From: Nigrospora sphaerica
Taxonomy: Eukaryota > Ascomycota > Sordariomycetes > Amphisphaeriales > Apiosporaceae
Reading direction: 5' to 3'
Length of the DNA: 64,000 nucleotides
Assembly: GCA_018287875.1 (NCBI GenBank)
Contig: JAGVVL010000022.1
Span: 558,001 to 622,000 of the forward strand
The notes below the pieces were generated by a model. That model did no database searches. It was not told the DNA's origin and saw only the letters and a list, made by a program, of their open reading frames with translations. Positions 1 to 12,200 of the stretch are shown here, in pieces; the first letter of the stretch is position 1; the number at the start of each line of letters is the position of its first letter. The translations under genes were made by a program, and so were the position numbers.

Positions 1-1274
1 CACATAGACGAAATAGACAGGGTCCTAAGGGAGGCCATACGGGCTGTTCTGCCAGTATGGAAGACAACACCGATAGCCACGCTATACAGGGACGCAGGTG
101 TCCCAACGGCGCGAATCGCACTGGAATCGGCGTTCTATCGCTTCGGACAACGGCTCCAGTCAATGGACAACAGCCATATGCTAACAGCGCGGACGGCGCT
201 GCGGCCCTATCTATCAGGCCGCGGCTACGGCTCTTTCCAGCCCACGCGAACCAGGCTTCAGAGAGCGGCCAGACTCCTACCTACCATCCCGAGGCCACAG
301 TACCTCCTAAAACTTTACACGTTTAAACCGGACCCGCAGAAGGACAAGAAAACAGCGGCGAAGGAGTTCATAGCGTGGCAATCAAAACTTCCCGACACCC
401 ACCTCGTCGTCTTCTCGGACGGGTCGAAAGGACCGGACGAGGCAGTCGGCTGGGGTTTCGTGATCTACAAAAACGGTCGGAAAATAAGACAAGGAAAAGG
501 CCGACTAGGCCTAGCGGAAGTCTTCGACGGAGATGCCGTAGGAGCGTGGCAAGGTCTACGCCAAGCCCACCGGACCACCCCAGGCGCGACAATCCACGTT
601 TGCCTAGACAACACCTCGATTATCCAAGGCCTCACTGGAACCGCACCGAAAAGCTCGCAAGAAGTTTTCCTCGCCTTTCAGGAGCTAGCGACCATAGCAG
701 ATGTCCGCATTCGATGGGTGCCAGGTCATGAGGGGATTCAAGGGAACGAAGAGGCCGACAGGCTAGCGAAGAGGCCGCATTCCCAGCACGCCGGTCAGCC
801 CAAGCTACGTACGCAGGCGTGAAGCGACTCCGAAAAACAATTATACGAGAACAATTCACGAAGTGGTGGGAGGAGGCCTCCCAAGGCTGTAAGCGCTACC
901 GAGAGCTTGAATTCACCGACGCTACCCTAAAGGTGCCTAAGGAGCTGGACCTCCCTAGACGGACACTCCACAACTTTCTCGCGCTCCGATCAGGACACGG
1001 GGACTTCGACTGGTACCATAAGAAATTCCAACATCCCCAGAACGACCGATGCACCTGCCGAATGTCACGAACACCGGAGCATCTAGTCTACTGCCGCAAA
1101 ACAAGAAGGCAACATGCCCGTTGGCCGAAGTTCGACCCCGAACCGAAAACCTTAAGGGAATACTGGCAACGGCTGATGCACGACCCGGAGAGGTTCCAGC
1201 TCTTTATAACGCTAACGAATTACTACGAGGATATATGCCCAACATCGGTAGGCCGTAGAAGTTACTCTATGTGA
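1..1274 (+). pseudogene. LINE (Tad1/I-like) ORF2 C-terminal part: RNase H plus zinc knuckle, frameshifted
   Basis: The reading frame is open from base 1 to a TGA at 820-822, so the element continues left of the window. Bases 1-330 give the linker that follows reverse transcriptase. Bases about 400-775 encode an RNase H domain with the expected acidic residues: Asp in FSDGSKG (codon 418-420), Glu in LAEVFDGD, Asp in CLDNTS and Asp in EEADRLAK, plus the WVPGHEG motif. The protein then continues in another frame from about 819 to 1274, where CTCR...EHLVYC is the C-terminal CCHC knuckle of fungal LINE ORF2 proteins. The frame change near 800-820 breaks the gene. RNase H in this family removes the RNA strand during target-primed reverse transcription. 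No reverse transcriptase domain belonging to this fragment lies in the window. Confidence 0.9.
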
Positions 1275-1457
1275 AGTCGCAGCTATTCAGACGGAGATAG
1301 AGCCGGGAACGAGCTCGCACGGAGGAGCAACGGAGACGGTTTAACCAAAGGATTGCCATTAGGCTTGACATGCGAGATATCTCGTGTTCATGTAGATAGA
1401 CTCTCGCACGCCAGATGCCCCTCGGGAGGCGGGACACTGTCCCAGTATGGCGATAAT
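1275..1457 (+). mobile_element. LINE fragment A, 3' tail region
   Basis: This sequence follows the ORF2 stop and ends in GGCGATAATA immediately before an AC microsatellite. The reverse complement of 45230-45400 matches it closely (shared GCACGCCAGATGCC and AGGCGGGACAC blocks and the same GGCGATAATA end). That defines it as the conserved 3' end of one LINE family with at least two insertions in the window. Confidence 0.75.
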
Positions 1458-1475
1458 ACACACACACACACACAC
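1458..1475. repeat. (AC)9 microsatellite at a LINE 3' junction
   Basis: Nine AC units lie exactly between the ATAATA end of LINE fragment A and the 5' truncated start of LINE fragment B. The position suggests a tail or slippage product made at the retrotransposition junction. Confidence 0.85.
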
Positions 1476-2946
1476 CCCTGTCGCCTATTCTCTTCTGCCT
1501 CTATACAGCTGGCCTCTATAAAGCTCTCCGTGCCGTCCCAGGAATAGCTGCCATAGCCTTCGCAGACGACACGAACCTCCTCGGCTTCGGCCTAGACTCA
1601 GAACAGACTTGCGAGCGGCTGGAAGCCGCCCATAAGGTCTGCAAAGACTGGGCCATCAGCCACGGCATGACCTTCGCAGTCAAGAAATATCATCTGGTCC
1701 ACTTCACCCAAAAGCGAAAGGGCCCAGACACTAGGATCGTCCTAGAAAGCCACGAAATTCAACCAGAGGACTCGTGTCGCGTACTCGGCGTCCAGATAGA
1801 TCGACGGTTACGCTGGGACACCCATATCCAGTCGATCTTCAAGAAGATGGCCACGCAGGTCTATGCCTTAGACCGCATAGCCGGCTCGACATGGGGCGCG
1901 TCTCTTCAGCGAGCGCGCCAAGTCTATATAGCGGTCATGCGGTCCGCTATAGGCTATGGAGCTTCAGAGTGGCACTGCCAGATCTCGAAAAACAGAGCCA
2001 AGGCGCTGGACGACATCCAAACAGAGTGCCCCCGCACAGTTACAGGAGCGTTCAAAGCCACGGCTGCCGCAGTAGTAGAAACGGAAGCTCACGTGCCCCC
2101 TTAGACACGTGGCTCAACAGAAGGGTGGCGGCATCGGAAGAGAGGCTTCAACAGCCGCGCATCGCGTCACTTATCCAAGCAAGATGAGACAAGGCAGCCA
2201 GATGGATCCTAACAAGACCGACTCGCCGGCGCAGACCAGAAGGCCCCGACGTTCCTGACCGCAAGAGGTGGCTAATCGAATGGCTGGCTGGAGACTCAGC
2301 ACACAAGGCTGAGGAGAGAGACTGGCTTCAGAGATGGCATCAAAGCTAGGCATCATGGCAAAACCAGACATCGCAAGCTCCAGCAGCAACTAAAAAGCCG
2401 CCGGAAAAGCGTATCCTTAAGCTTCATAAGGGGCTCCACAAGGCCGAGAGCTCGATCCTCGTTCAGGCAAGGACGGGCAAGATAGGGCTGCGAGACTTCC
2501 TCTTTAAGCGTAGGGTTCCAGGCTTCGACAGTCCATGGTGCAACTGTGGTCAAGGCAGGGAGATCGTCCGGCATATCCTCGTTTTCTGCCCAAGGGAGAG
2601 AGAAAGACGAGAGCATCTCGTCAAGCTCTAGGAGAACCGATAGACACGGACAAGATGCTCGACACCCCAAGGAAAGCAGGGATTATAGCGAGATGGCTAC
2701 TCCGTTCGGGCAGGCTGGGCATGTTCCAGCTAGCGAATCAACTCATCAGCTAGGAAGCGGGCACGCTGAGCCCGATCTCGGTATGGCAGGTCAGAGAGCA
2801 GTCAGAAGCGGTGCGACGCAGCGGGACCTAGGTTTTTCATCCGGCCGGACGTCAGCCCGGAATGGTTTTCCTAGGCTCAGATACGCAGGGGTCCTCATGG
2901 CCTAGAAAGGTCCCTAGGTGTAAGAACAAAAATAATAATAATATAC
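1476..2946 (+). mobile_element. LINE fragment B: reverse transcriptase C-half to 3' tail, degraded
   Basis: The fragment starts abruptly inside reverse transcriptase at LSPILFCLYTAGLY. The catalytic block AFADDTNLL is at 1556-1582, and the frame stays open to 2104. A frame change at the CCCCC run near 2095-2100 moves the protein to the frame reading LDTWLNRRVAASEERLQ. In that frame there are in-frame stops at 2185 (TGA) and 2347 (TAG). It then reaches the C-terminal knuckle CNCG...EIVRHILVFC at about 2530-2592. A further shift near 2630 leads to the end of the protein near 2755. The tail is AT-rich with (AAT)n at about 2930-2944. The 5' truncation is typical of incomplete reverse transcription. 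The element is certainly inactive. Confidence 0.9.
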
Positions 2947-3213
2947 ACATACTAGAAAATCATACTTCAGACGTTAAACCAATCCTTAATGTATGATTCC
3001 ATCGCTGAACAGGGTCATTACGTTTTTGTCGCGCCGTGAGGGTATTCCCAAGATCGTCAACCTGTTAGTGGGGTCACGTGAGAAGCTCCACAGGAGCCCT
3101 GGCAAGTTTCAGTATATAGTCTGCCATGTCTGGCATCTTTCCTTGCGTTACTTTTCCTTTAATGAACAACCTTGAAGTCCGTTTCTATCCTGCCAGTACC
3201 GCTGTGGTGCGAC
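2947..3213. other. Spacer between LINE and repeat unit, no gene seen
   Basis: There is no supported coding region. A CACGTG hexamer occurs near 3075 and a TATATA stretch near 3114, but nothing downstream looks like a gene they would drive. Confidence 0.5.
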
Positions 3214-3408
3214 AGGAGTGATGGGTGGGATACAATAGGACAGCAAGAGCGAGCTGAGAACGGCAGGACAGAGCTACGGCGGAGTGGATGTTGCCACGGA
3301 CAGAAGCTTTCGAGGGCAGAAGTTACTACTGGAGGACTCTGTGAAGAACAGAAGCCGCTATAGGCGGAAGCTGCGACTGGTGGATGTTGTCACGGAAAGA
3401 AGCTACTG

Positions 3409-3472
3409 CGGACAGAAGCTGCTACGGACAGAAGCTGCTACGGACAGAAACTGTTACGGACAGAAGCTGCTA
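3409..3472. repeat. 16-bp minisatellite (CGGACAGAAGCTGCTA), four units
   Basis: Four units lie head to tail; the third has two changes. Looser copies of the CGGACAGAAGC core spread over 3290-3790, 5600-5700, 46840-46980 and 47500-48290. This is the signature repeat of the outer end of the unit. Confidence 0.9.
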
Positions 3473-3859
3473 TAATCACGGAGAGCCGCAGAAAGAAGCA
3501 TGATGTGAATCCGAGAGCAGACTGAGAGTACGTGCGTCCAGCCGGTTCAACACCAGGGCCTTGCCCGTCGCATGCCGGGCGAAAGAGCCTTTGGATCGAG
3601 TGACTGAAAGTTCTCACAGCACCGACAGTGGAGGAAGTCAGAAGGAACAGAATATGCGAAGCCAGGAAAGGAGCAGTCGATAACGGAGCTGCTACATGGA
3701 GACGCTATGGCTGAAAGAAGTTGCTATTACGACGGACAAAAGCTACGATTAAGAGGCGCTGCTACGGATAGAAGCCGCCGTAGCCCCTTCCTGGCCCGTT
3801 GAGAGATGTTACGGTCTGGGCTAAGTCTCTGTAAACCGATACTGGCGTATGTAGAAGGA

Positions 3860-5320
3860 AATAAGATGGAGCAGGAAGTGAACGAAGTAGAGAGCAGCGG
3901 AAGCAGGAAGCAGGGAAGGAGGAAGCGGGCGGGATAGAAAAAGCCGAGTACGCTAGATTTGGTCGACGTCCATGAGAAACGGAGCACACCTAGAAGCGAC
4001 ATAAGATCATATCGGCCGCACTGCCCTACGAGCGCTAAACACAGCTAGGAATAGCCCGATGTGGAGTGATATGTAAGCAGCACGTGAGCAGGACGTAGAC
4101 GAAGCAGAACCAGACGAAGCAGAACCAGACGAAGCAGAACCAGACGAAGCAGGACTAGACGAAGCAGGAACCAGTCGAAGGATACGGAAGCGGGAAGTGG
4201 ACGGAGTAGGAAAAGTGGAGTACGCTAGAGCTGGTCGGCGCCCCACAAGAAACGAACCCGCGCTAGAAGTAGCACTAGGCTCTATCCGCCACTGTTCTGA
4301 GAGCACCAACCACAGCTAAAAGAGAGTCAAAGAACACGAGACAGAAGAGACTCGATCCGGAACGGCCACGACCCTAAAGGAAGCAGCAACCAGTCAATGC
4401 AGGAAATGGATGGAGCAGGAACCATAGAAAGCAGGAACCATAGAAAGCAGGAATCAATCGAAACAGGAAGCAGAAGCTAGTTGAAGCGGGAAGTTGCCCC
4501 AGGTCGCATCTGCTGCTGCCCTGGTAGTGCCAGACACAGCCGAAAACAGTCAACAAGAACGGCCACGGCCCAACCGGGGAGGGCTGTGCTGGGGTGCAAA
4601 TCGGGAGCCGGAACCAAACGCGGCGCGGCGCAAGCCTGACGCGCGCAAAAAGTAGAAGAAGGAACCAGGTGAGGCTGAAGCAGACGAAGCAGACGAAGGA
4701 GAAGCAGGCAAAGCAGAAAAGTGGAGTACGCCAGGTTCGGTCCGCGCCCATAAGAGGACGCACACCCCGAAGTTGACCCAGTTCCTATCTACCGCGCTGT
4801 TCTAAGAGAGCCAGACACAGCCAGAAATAGTGAACGAGCACGCGTTACAATAGACCCGATCAAGAGCGGCCACGGCCCAACTGGGAGAGCCATATATGGG
4901 GTGCGGGTCAGGGCTTGTGTCGGACCCGTTGAGGGAAGAATGGTACGTCTTAGACGAAGTGCCTGAAAGCCAATGCTAGCACAGGCAAGAGGACTAAGAC
5001 GAAGCAGGAAGTGGCCGAAGCAGGAAGAGCGAGACGAAGTACGAAGCAGGAACCAGTTGAAGGAGGAAGCGGGCGAGGCAGGAACCAGACGAAGCAGGGA
5101 GCAGGACGTAGTTGAGGCAGGAAGTTGCCCCAGGTTACATCCGTCGCTGTGCTAAGAGTGCCAAACACTGCCAGAAACAGCCAGAAACGCGTATCACAGT
5201 AGACCCGATCCAGGACGGCTACGATCAATCCGGCGGGGCCGTATGCGGGGCGCGGATCGGGAGCTGGGGGCGGACACGGCGCACAAGCAGAACGCACGGA
5301 GCAAAGGTGGCTGCGGGCTG
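3860..5320. repeat. Higher-order satellite, GAAGCAG-rich, copy L
   Basis: Degenerate blocks of about 0.3-0.5 kb recur. Each has a run of GACGAAGCAG(A/G)ACC-like 15-mers, a GAGTACGC(T/C)AG...GGTCG box, and a conserved box with CCAGAAACAGCC, AGACCCGATC, GGCCACGG and a GGGGTGCG/GGGGCGCGG end. Good examples start near 3900, 4077, 4214, 4500, 4718 and 5129. The runs are open in all frames on one strand and would encode Asp-Glu-Ala-rich or, on the other strand, Phe/Leu-rich repeats. I regard these as consequences of the repeat, not genes. Confidence 0.8.
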
Positions 5321-5439
5321 GTTGACAGAGGCGGCGACAGGCCAACTGCGGACACTTGGCTGGTAGCGGTGCGACCGGCCACAACGGTTCAGCAGTGACA
5401 CACATAAATATAGGAGCATATGGAGTGGCGTGCCACGGT

Positions 5440-6235
5440 GACGTAAGGCGCGTAGGAGGCGTCGTCGAGGTCGGATATATCTCCCAGATCGAGGAAGCCC
5501 GATGCCTTCCGCGCCATCCTCTGACGGCTCCTGCGATTATGGGCTCCGAAGGCGCCAGCCACAGTCTTATTGGGCTTGACTGCAGGGAGAAGCTACTACT
5601 GAAAGAAGCCGCCACTGCGACGGACAGAAGCTACGGCAGAACGTCGCTGCTACGGACAGAAGCTACGGCAGAACGTCGCTGCTACGGACAGAAGCCGCTA
5701 CAGTCCTTCCCTGGCCCGTCGAGGGAGGATGTTACGGTCTGGGACCGCATTCCCAGCGAGCCGCACCGTTCTTCCGCTTTCTAGCTGCTGGCACTGCTTG
5801 GCCCAAGGCAACGTGTTCGCCCCCGTCCGACGGCAGGTCGTGCATCACGTCCTCGCCGCGAAGGTAGCCGAAGGTGCCGACCAGGTAGGGCCAGAGCACG
5901 TCGGTTGTGAAGCAGTCCACCTTGCCGGGGATATGGCAATGGAACGGATCGTTATATATATCATCGGCCGTGTGAGCCGGATTCCAAAATCAGGTGCGGT
6001 CATTGTAGGAGCGGAGGCTGTTCGTGGGCGTGTGCTTCGTCGGCGAGGGCGGCTCGTCGGCGGCGGGCGGTCGGCTGGCGGGCGCTTGGCCTCGCCGTCG
6101 GCTACCGTGATGGGACGTGGCGGGCGGAGGGGAGGTCATGCTCGTGCTCGTAGCCGCGCCTGAGGATCGTATTGAAGAGGTCGGCTGCTTGTCGACCGGC
6201 AAAGCGTTGGATTTGTTTAGATGTGGCACAAATGG
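5440..6235 (-). pseudogene. Relic of an unidentified conserved protein, copy L
   Basis: Read on the minus strand from 6235, a Ser/Pro/Thr-rich stretch (LPVDKQPTSSIRSSGAA...) ends at a stop near 6000. An apparently continuous protein follows in pieces: ADDIYNDPFHCHIPGKVDC, FGYLRGEDVMHDLPSDG, KRKNGAARWE, then AFGAHNRRSRQRMARKASGF and LDLGDISDLDDASYAPYVTV near 5440-5585. The same peptide pieces recur in T (twice) and, truncated, in R. In L a minisatellite block at about 5582-5747 separates GAARWE from the AVKPN piece, whereas in T they are adjacent. I do not recognise the family. Peptide-level conservation across copies suggests a once-coding segment. Confidence 0.5.
5582..5747. repeat. Minisatellite block inserted in the relic, L only (two 32-bp units at 5631-5694)
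   Basis: The 32-bp unit starting CTACGGCAGAACGTCGCTGC is perfectly doubled at 5631-5662 and 5663-5694. The whole block, including its end CCTGGCCCGTCGAGGGAGGA and TGTTACGGTCTGGG, resembles 3726-3825 in the same copy and about 48240-48330 in T. T and R lack the block at this relic position. It is therefore best explained as a duplicated outer-edge block inserted into L. Confidence 0.7.
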
Positions 6236-9200
6236 CCAGCATTGTTGAGGCTGACTGACTGCATCGCCTGGACCCCACGCGGGTACGGAGTCTACCCGCG
6301 GTCGCGTACGGGGCGTTTGACAGCGGCATCCCTCGCGTCAGGGTAGCAGCTTTGACTACCCATTGCGTGAGCCGGCCACCCTCAAAGTATGTAGACAGTT
6401 ACAGCGCGAAATACACGAATTCTCCAGCGCCAAGTGAGCCTGCGCCTGCCTGGTGCCACGACCAGAGACAAGGAGTACTTCGTATAGTCCAATCGCATCT
6501 GCCTTGTACCCATCGCGCGACGCAAAACTGATATGTAGCATCAGCCTGGTAGGCGTTGAATGCTGGAAACACGGAGGGTTCGCGACGCTCATCCGAGCGC
6601 GCCATCTGCTGCGGTGTTCGACGTGGTCCGAGCGTGCTCCTCATTGTGGGCGCTATACTTAGCATCCCCCACTCTGCTCCGAATAGTCTCGCTTCCGGTA
6701 CAGGTACGGTGTGCTTTGGCGGGCTGCTCCCACCTCGGTGGGCTTGAAGAGAGGTCGCTGCAGCCCCGAAAAGCGATGCGGGTTTGAGAAATAGCTTCCG
6801 GTACGTGACAACAAGGCCCAAGGTGCGCAAACTCGAAGCCAGTCCGCAGCTGATGTGAGCTTCGTGAGCCGGCGATCCGCCCACCAAGAGACTGATACGT
6901 CGTCCAACACGACAAAAGCAGTTGCCAAAAATACTCTGTTTTCTTCAACGGCACAGGAACGGACTAAAACTTGATTTGGCTAGCTAACAACGACCATCTA
7001 TCCAGCTAGGTAGCGCGCTCTTCCTCGGAGGCGCCTGACGACAGGCCTACCTTCGCCGGTGCCAGGCGACCTACTAGGGCGGCCTGGCCTTGCACGGTAT
7101 GTGAAATGCGTTTTTAGATGCACCGAGGGGCCCTTAGTGGCCACGCCTTACACGCACGGCGGCCTCGTTGGCGACCGAACGACGTATGCCTAAGGCAGGC
7201 GGCGTACCGAGCAGAAATAGGAGGGGGACACGAGACAGAGTGGACTGCTAGGGCGTCTCTTGCGGCGAAGACACCAGCTTACGCTCCTGTTTCTAATCTC
7301 ATGTACCCGTGGCTGTCGTTCCCGGGACCACACAACGATCCCGATGATGCAAACCTGGCCCACCGGCCTGCGGCTCCTAGCGCTAGCGATCGCCAACGTG
7401 CCACACCGACGGACCGACGGTCTTACAGTCGTACGCTTGTCTCCTCTGTCAAGCCATGCTGGAGTGTGGGGAGGTGGAGGCCCTGTCCCGACATGGGAGG
7501 TCACTGCAGCATTTAAAAGGCGACTGGGGGAAGTACAGTGGTGTCGTGTTCGCCTGCAGGGCTTTCCGGCCTGGGGAGTCCCGCGGCGACTCCTACCTGC
7601 TCCGTCCCAGCCGTCGGCATCAGGCTCGTCCGGTGCTGACCGTCCGACGTGCCGGCCGAAGGCCCAACGGTATATGACAAGGAGCTCGACGGGATGGGTC
7701 CCGTGCCTATTCGAGCAAGTGTCCCGCAGTGCCAACCCGAAGCGCGCCCAGGCACCGGGCCTGCGACCGCCTGGGGACTGGGGGCGACTGACGGGTGCCG
7801 CCGTCTAGAGGGAAGGGCTGGAAGTTGTTTCCGGTGCCCGGTTGAGCAGTCGCAGCGTTAGGTTGGCATTGTTCGTGAGATGCGGCAGTATTCGTCTTCG
7901 TGTGGAAAGATGGCTGTGGAGCGTGTGCTGCTCACAGGCATCGGCCATCGACGTGTTCAGCGACGGGTGTGTACCCTATCCTCGCGGTTCTGTGTCGTAA
8001 TATCTACAATTTCGAGGGGCTCGGGCCCCTCCTCGGTCGGTACGATGGGTCTGCCCTGCTCGCTGGACCATGCCCGCACGAAACCGGCACAGGCCGAGGA
8101 CATACTTCATCGAATGCTGGTTAGGAGGCAGTGCGGTCGTCGACGCGGGATGAGCAGCTTGGAGCATCTGTGTTCCCGGTTGCCATGGGAAAGAAAACCA
8201 CAGAAACCGAGGCATCGAGTAGCGCTGGCTAGGGACCACGAGATGGGACGGGTGGGTGGACGCTGGTATAAGGGCCCGGATCGACCCTTTGTCAAGGCGA
8301 CATATTGAGAGGGTGGGAGACGCGTCATACCAGCCAGAGCTTTCCACTTCCTGCAGCGCTGTGCCCGGTCCCGACGCAGGTTGTGTAATCTTTGCCCTGC
8401 GCATTCGGCACTGATGTTCGTAGTCCGTGCCAAACGGCTCGTTGTTCGGGGATGGCAAGACAGCCTGCCATCGCCACGAGGGGGGCAATCCAGGCAACCT
8501 TGCTTCTCCGCCAGTCACAGCAAGGGAGCACGAACTAGTAGGTCGGATGGCCGAGAAGAGGCAAGGCCGGCGCACGCCCGCATACCACGGCCGCTGGCGC
8601 AACTGGAGCACCTGAACCCAAGAGTGTCCGGCAGGGCGGCCTGCGACGGATGCCACCGCAAGCAAGCGAAGCCAGTCGCAGGACCGGCTGTTTGCTGTCC
8701 GCTGTCGACGGGCCACGGCCGACGAACCTGGCTTGCCGTGCGCCAGCTGGCGACCGCTCTGCCTAGCGTAGCACCCGGGCTCACGCACGTACATCTACGA
8801 CGCCTGTTTGGGGACACTTCCAGCCGAGCCACAAGAGCCGAAGTCCAAGGGCCATGTCTGTGGCACACATAGACCGGTGCCGCCCGGCATTGGGAGACTC
8901 AGCAAGTCGGCCTCGGGGAGCGGACCAGTGGCCAGCAGCCGTGACGACACCCGACAAACACGCTGGTCGTGCTTTAGCCTGCGATGCCAAAAGGTCGCGT
9001 CTGGGCCAGCACGCAACGTTGCGCGCGCGAAGATAACACCAGTCCTATATGAAGTGGATCTGACAGCCGCCAAGCCGGTGAGGTCGTCCCCCGTCTTCGG
9101 ATCCAGGCGATGCCGTCTACGTAGTGCGACGTCGGCGGCTCCGGGATGGGACGGGGTGGGGACGACGGCGGTTCCTCAGCCGTGGACGTGGTGAGTCCGA

Positions 9201-12200
9201 TCGAAAGGAGGGCCGCTTTAACGGTTCGGTTGGTTCACTTCGCCTAGAAAATGGGAGGCATGGATAATACCGGAGTAGATTATGGTGGCCTTCGACCTGC
9301 GATTGAATCGCCCGGGACGTCATCTCCCATTCGCCGCGTCGACATCCGTACGCCTCCTGCCCAGCTGGTGGCTTCCGCGTTACGCCAGGATTAGCCCGTT
9401 CGCCATAAAAACGCCGGCATGGCCAGGCTCGCCGGAGAACCTACAAAGTCCCTAGGCTCGTCTGACCAGCCGTAGAGTAAGGGGCGGGGGTAGCGGGGCC
9501 CAACAGGAGGACGAAATGGCGAGGCTTCCTGGCATGGCAAGGCAACCCGGACGAAGAGAGCGGTTCACCCACGGGTCAGTGGAACCCCGCGGAAGAGCAC
9601 GCGAAATGGGCGCGCTAGGCCGCGACTTTCAGGTCCAGCAGGGCCAGCTTGGCTGTAACGTCCAGAGGATTTCTATCGTTGCCAGACTCTGCCCCCGTCC
9701 CACACGCCGCCCCCGTTTTCCTATTCCCAGCCTGGAGCCCTTCCCGGGCCCCCGCGCGGCAACGTCGATGCTTCTTCGCCGTCGCGCCTCCGACGCCATC
9801 GGCCTACGCTCCGCCGTGGGACTCGAGATGAAAAGCCTACTCTCTGTACGGCGGCCGGCGCGCCTCCCGAATCTCCGCCGGCACTGCGATACCATCGGAC
9901 AAGACGCGGCCCGTCTTGGGTGCGAGAGGAGCACAGCATGTCCAGCAGGGCGGCGCGGGCCAACAAGGTGCGCGCCGGCCGGCGAGACATACCTCGGAGG
10001 CGCGCTACACGTCCATCGAGAAGAGAGGGTGGGCTTATTGAGCCCTGTGTCGCCGCAGTGGGATGGAGGCATCCCGCACTCGCTCGTTCGCATTTGCGCA
10101 GCTGTGCTCTGTTCCGACTTCGCTAGTCGCAGGTGCAGCGGCCACCGGGACAGATATACTCTCTTCGCACACAAAGACCACTACGCGGCCGGCTGCCTGT
10201 GGGTAGGCGCATAGCCCCGTGTGCGTTCGCGAGTTGTTTGCTTCGCCCCCACGGAGCATGAACTCTCTCGGCCTGTCTCTCCCTGGCGCCAAAACGAAAG
10301 GCTCGCCATTTCCAGTTGACGCAGCGGCGCCTCTCGAAGAACCCGGCCAGACAGCCACATCGACGACAGAGACCGGGTCGCCTTCCGGGGAGAGGCCACC
10401 TGAAGGGGTGCGTCCTCGACGGCATAGGCATCGTCGCACAGCTCCACGGCGCTCCGCACCCATCGCCCCACGGCGGGCAAGGCCTCGCGTGTCTGTCTCG
10501 CCTACGGCAGTCGCCGTTCCGCCGAGGCCCCCAATGCTGGCGAGTGCGCGGGCTCTTGAAACCCGTTGCCGCACACGCCATTAACAGGGCCACCGTTGCG
10601 ATACTGCGTCCGAGGTGAAGTGAATATTGCCCCGAGGCACAATCCTCAGGCAAACACTTCGTACTTAAAATGATGGTGGCCCCTGCGTGACCTGTCCTCG
10701 AACTCAGACCCCACCCCGTTGTCCAGCTATTCGATGCCATCGTTCAGCCTCTGTGGCTGTTGGTGGCAAAGCAACGTCTGGAAATGGCCGCGCCTGCTGC
10801 CGTGGCGGGTCTCATCCGCCGGGCCGCGAGGGCGTAGGACATTGGGGCAGCATTCCTCGACGATCGCCAAGCCTCCCAATCCAAGCAGGCAGCGCGGCGT
10901 GCGGTATCAGACAGCCCGATCACCGTCTCCCCCACGCAGCCGATGGTGAGGTCCGTCGCTTGGCGGCCGTAGCATCTGCCCTGCTGGCCCTGTCGCTTTG
11001 GTTCCCCGGCTCTGCGGGCAACGACGTATCGTAAAGACCGCCACATGCCCTCTTGACCGGATGGTCCCTGGCAGACGTGCTCGCGACGGGCTCGGTCTTG
11101 GACCCCCGGCGCCGTTCCTCCCTTTCTTGCCGGGAGGCTTCGCAATGGTCGGTCCACACCGCCGCCCCGTTTGGGTTCGTACGCAAGCCCGGAGGGTGAT
11201 GCTTTCCCTTCCGCCGGCGTCGACCTCAGTAGGCCCCGCGGTTCATGAATTCAGTGTTCGGGCGCGTCATGGCCGATCGATGTTTCGTATGCCCGCAATG
11301 CCGCCTGTCCCGGGAGCCTGCGGCCGGTGGGCTGAAAGCCGGTATCTGGCTGACGGCTGTACGGTCCGAGCATCGCGTGACTGTGTGGGCCCTTCCGCCC
11401 CTCGGCTCGGCCAGGGCGCGCGAGCGTAGCAGGATCCGGCCCATGCGCTCTCCGAAATCATAGGGCCTCCCCGCTCGTGGTGGTGCCGTACTCTGGGCCG
11501 CACGGGATCGCGATATGCAATCGCCGTGTACTGGGTTTTCCTCCTTGGGTTCGCGTGCGATTCGCTGGACGCGGCCGGTTCTGCTAAAGAGCATAGAAAT
11601 AACATCACGGCATCCTCCCTCGCCGGCCTCGTAGGTTGTCGCTGCACGCCGTCTTCGTGCGTGTTCCTCGGGCGAGCCCGCGCGCGCGGACATGCCGGGG
11701 TTGGTTTCGCAGGGCATCTTTGGTTCACCGGTGTCCGCCGCCCATTGTCCCACACAGATCTAACCCGGGCGAAGTGGCATGGGATCGGCTCGGGATGGCT
11801 TAGGTGTGCCGAGCTGCGGTAGAGCAAGTACGCGGTCGAGCTCGTTCTCGGCGATCGATGATACTGATGGCGTCCAGATGCTTCTCGCGATCCCTCCCCT
11901 CGCCCGGGGCAAACGCGTCTTGGACAGGCTCCTGAAACGTGGTCAACCATGGACCGTGAGAGGCTTGCGACCTGGATATGTTAGATGGAGTCCACCCCCG
12001 CCTTCGAGATCCCCATTTTCAAGTCTGGCTATTCCTGTCCGATCCGACTCGACGTTCGATGACGGGTAGCCAACGGCCGACCGATCGGCAATCAGGATGC
12101 AGGCCAGTAGCGCATGGTCTCGCGAGGATGGAAATGCCTGTCTCGCCCATCATCCGCTGCTCCAGGCGCCGGCCTCTGGGGCTGTCGGCATGTGCAACGT

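Noticed and set aside
3860..5310. Hydrophobic open frames (Cys-Phe-Leu-rich) on the minus strand of the satellite, resembling membrane proteins.
   Set aside because: They are the reverse reading of GAAGCAG repeats, vary with repeat number and have no conserved start or end.
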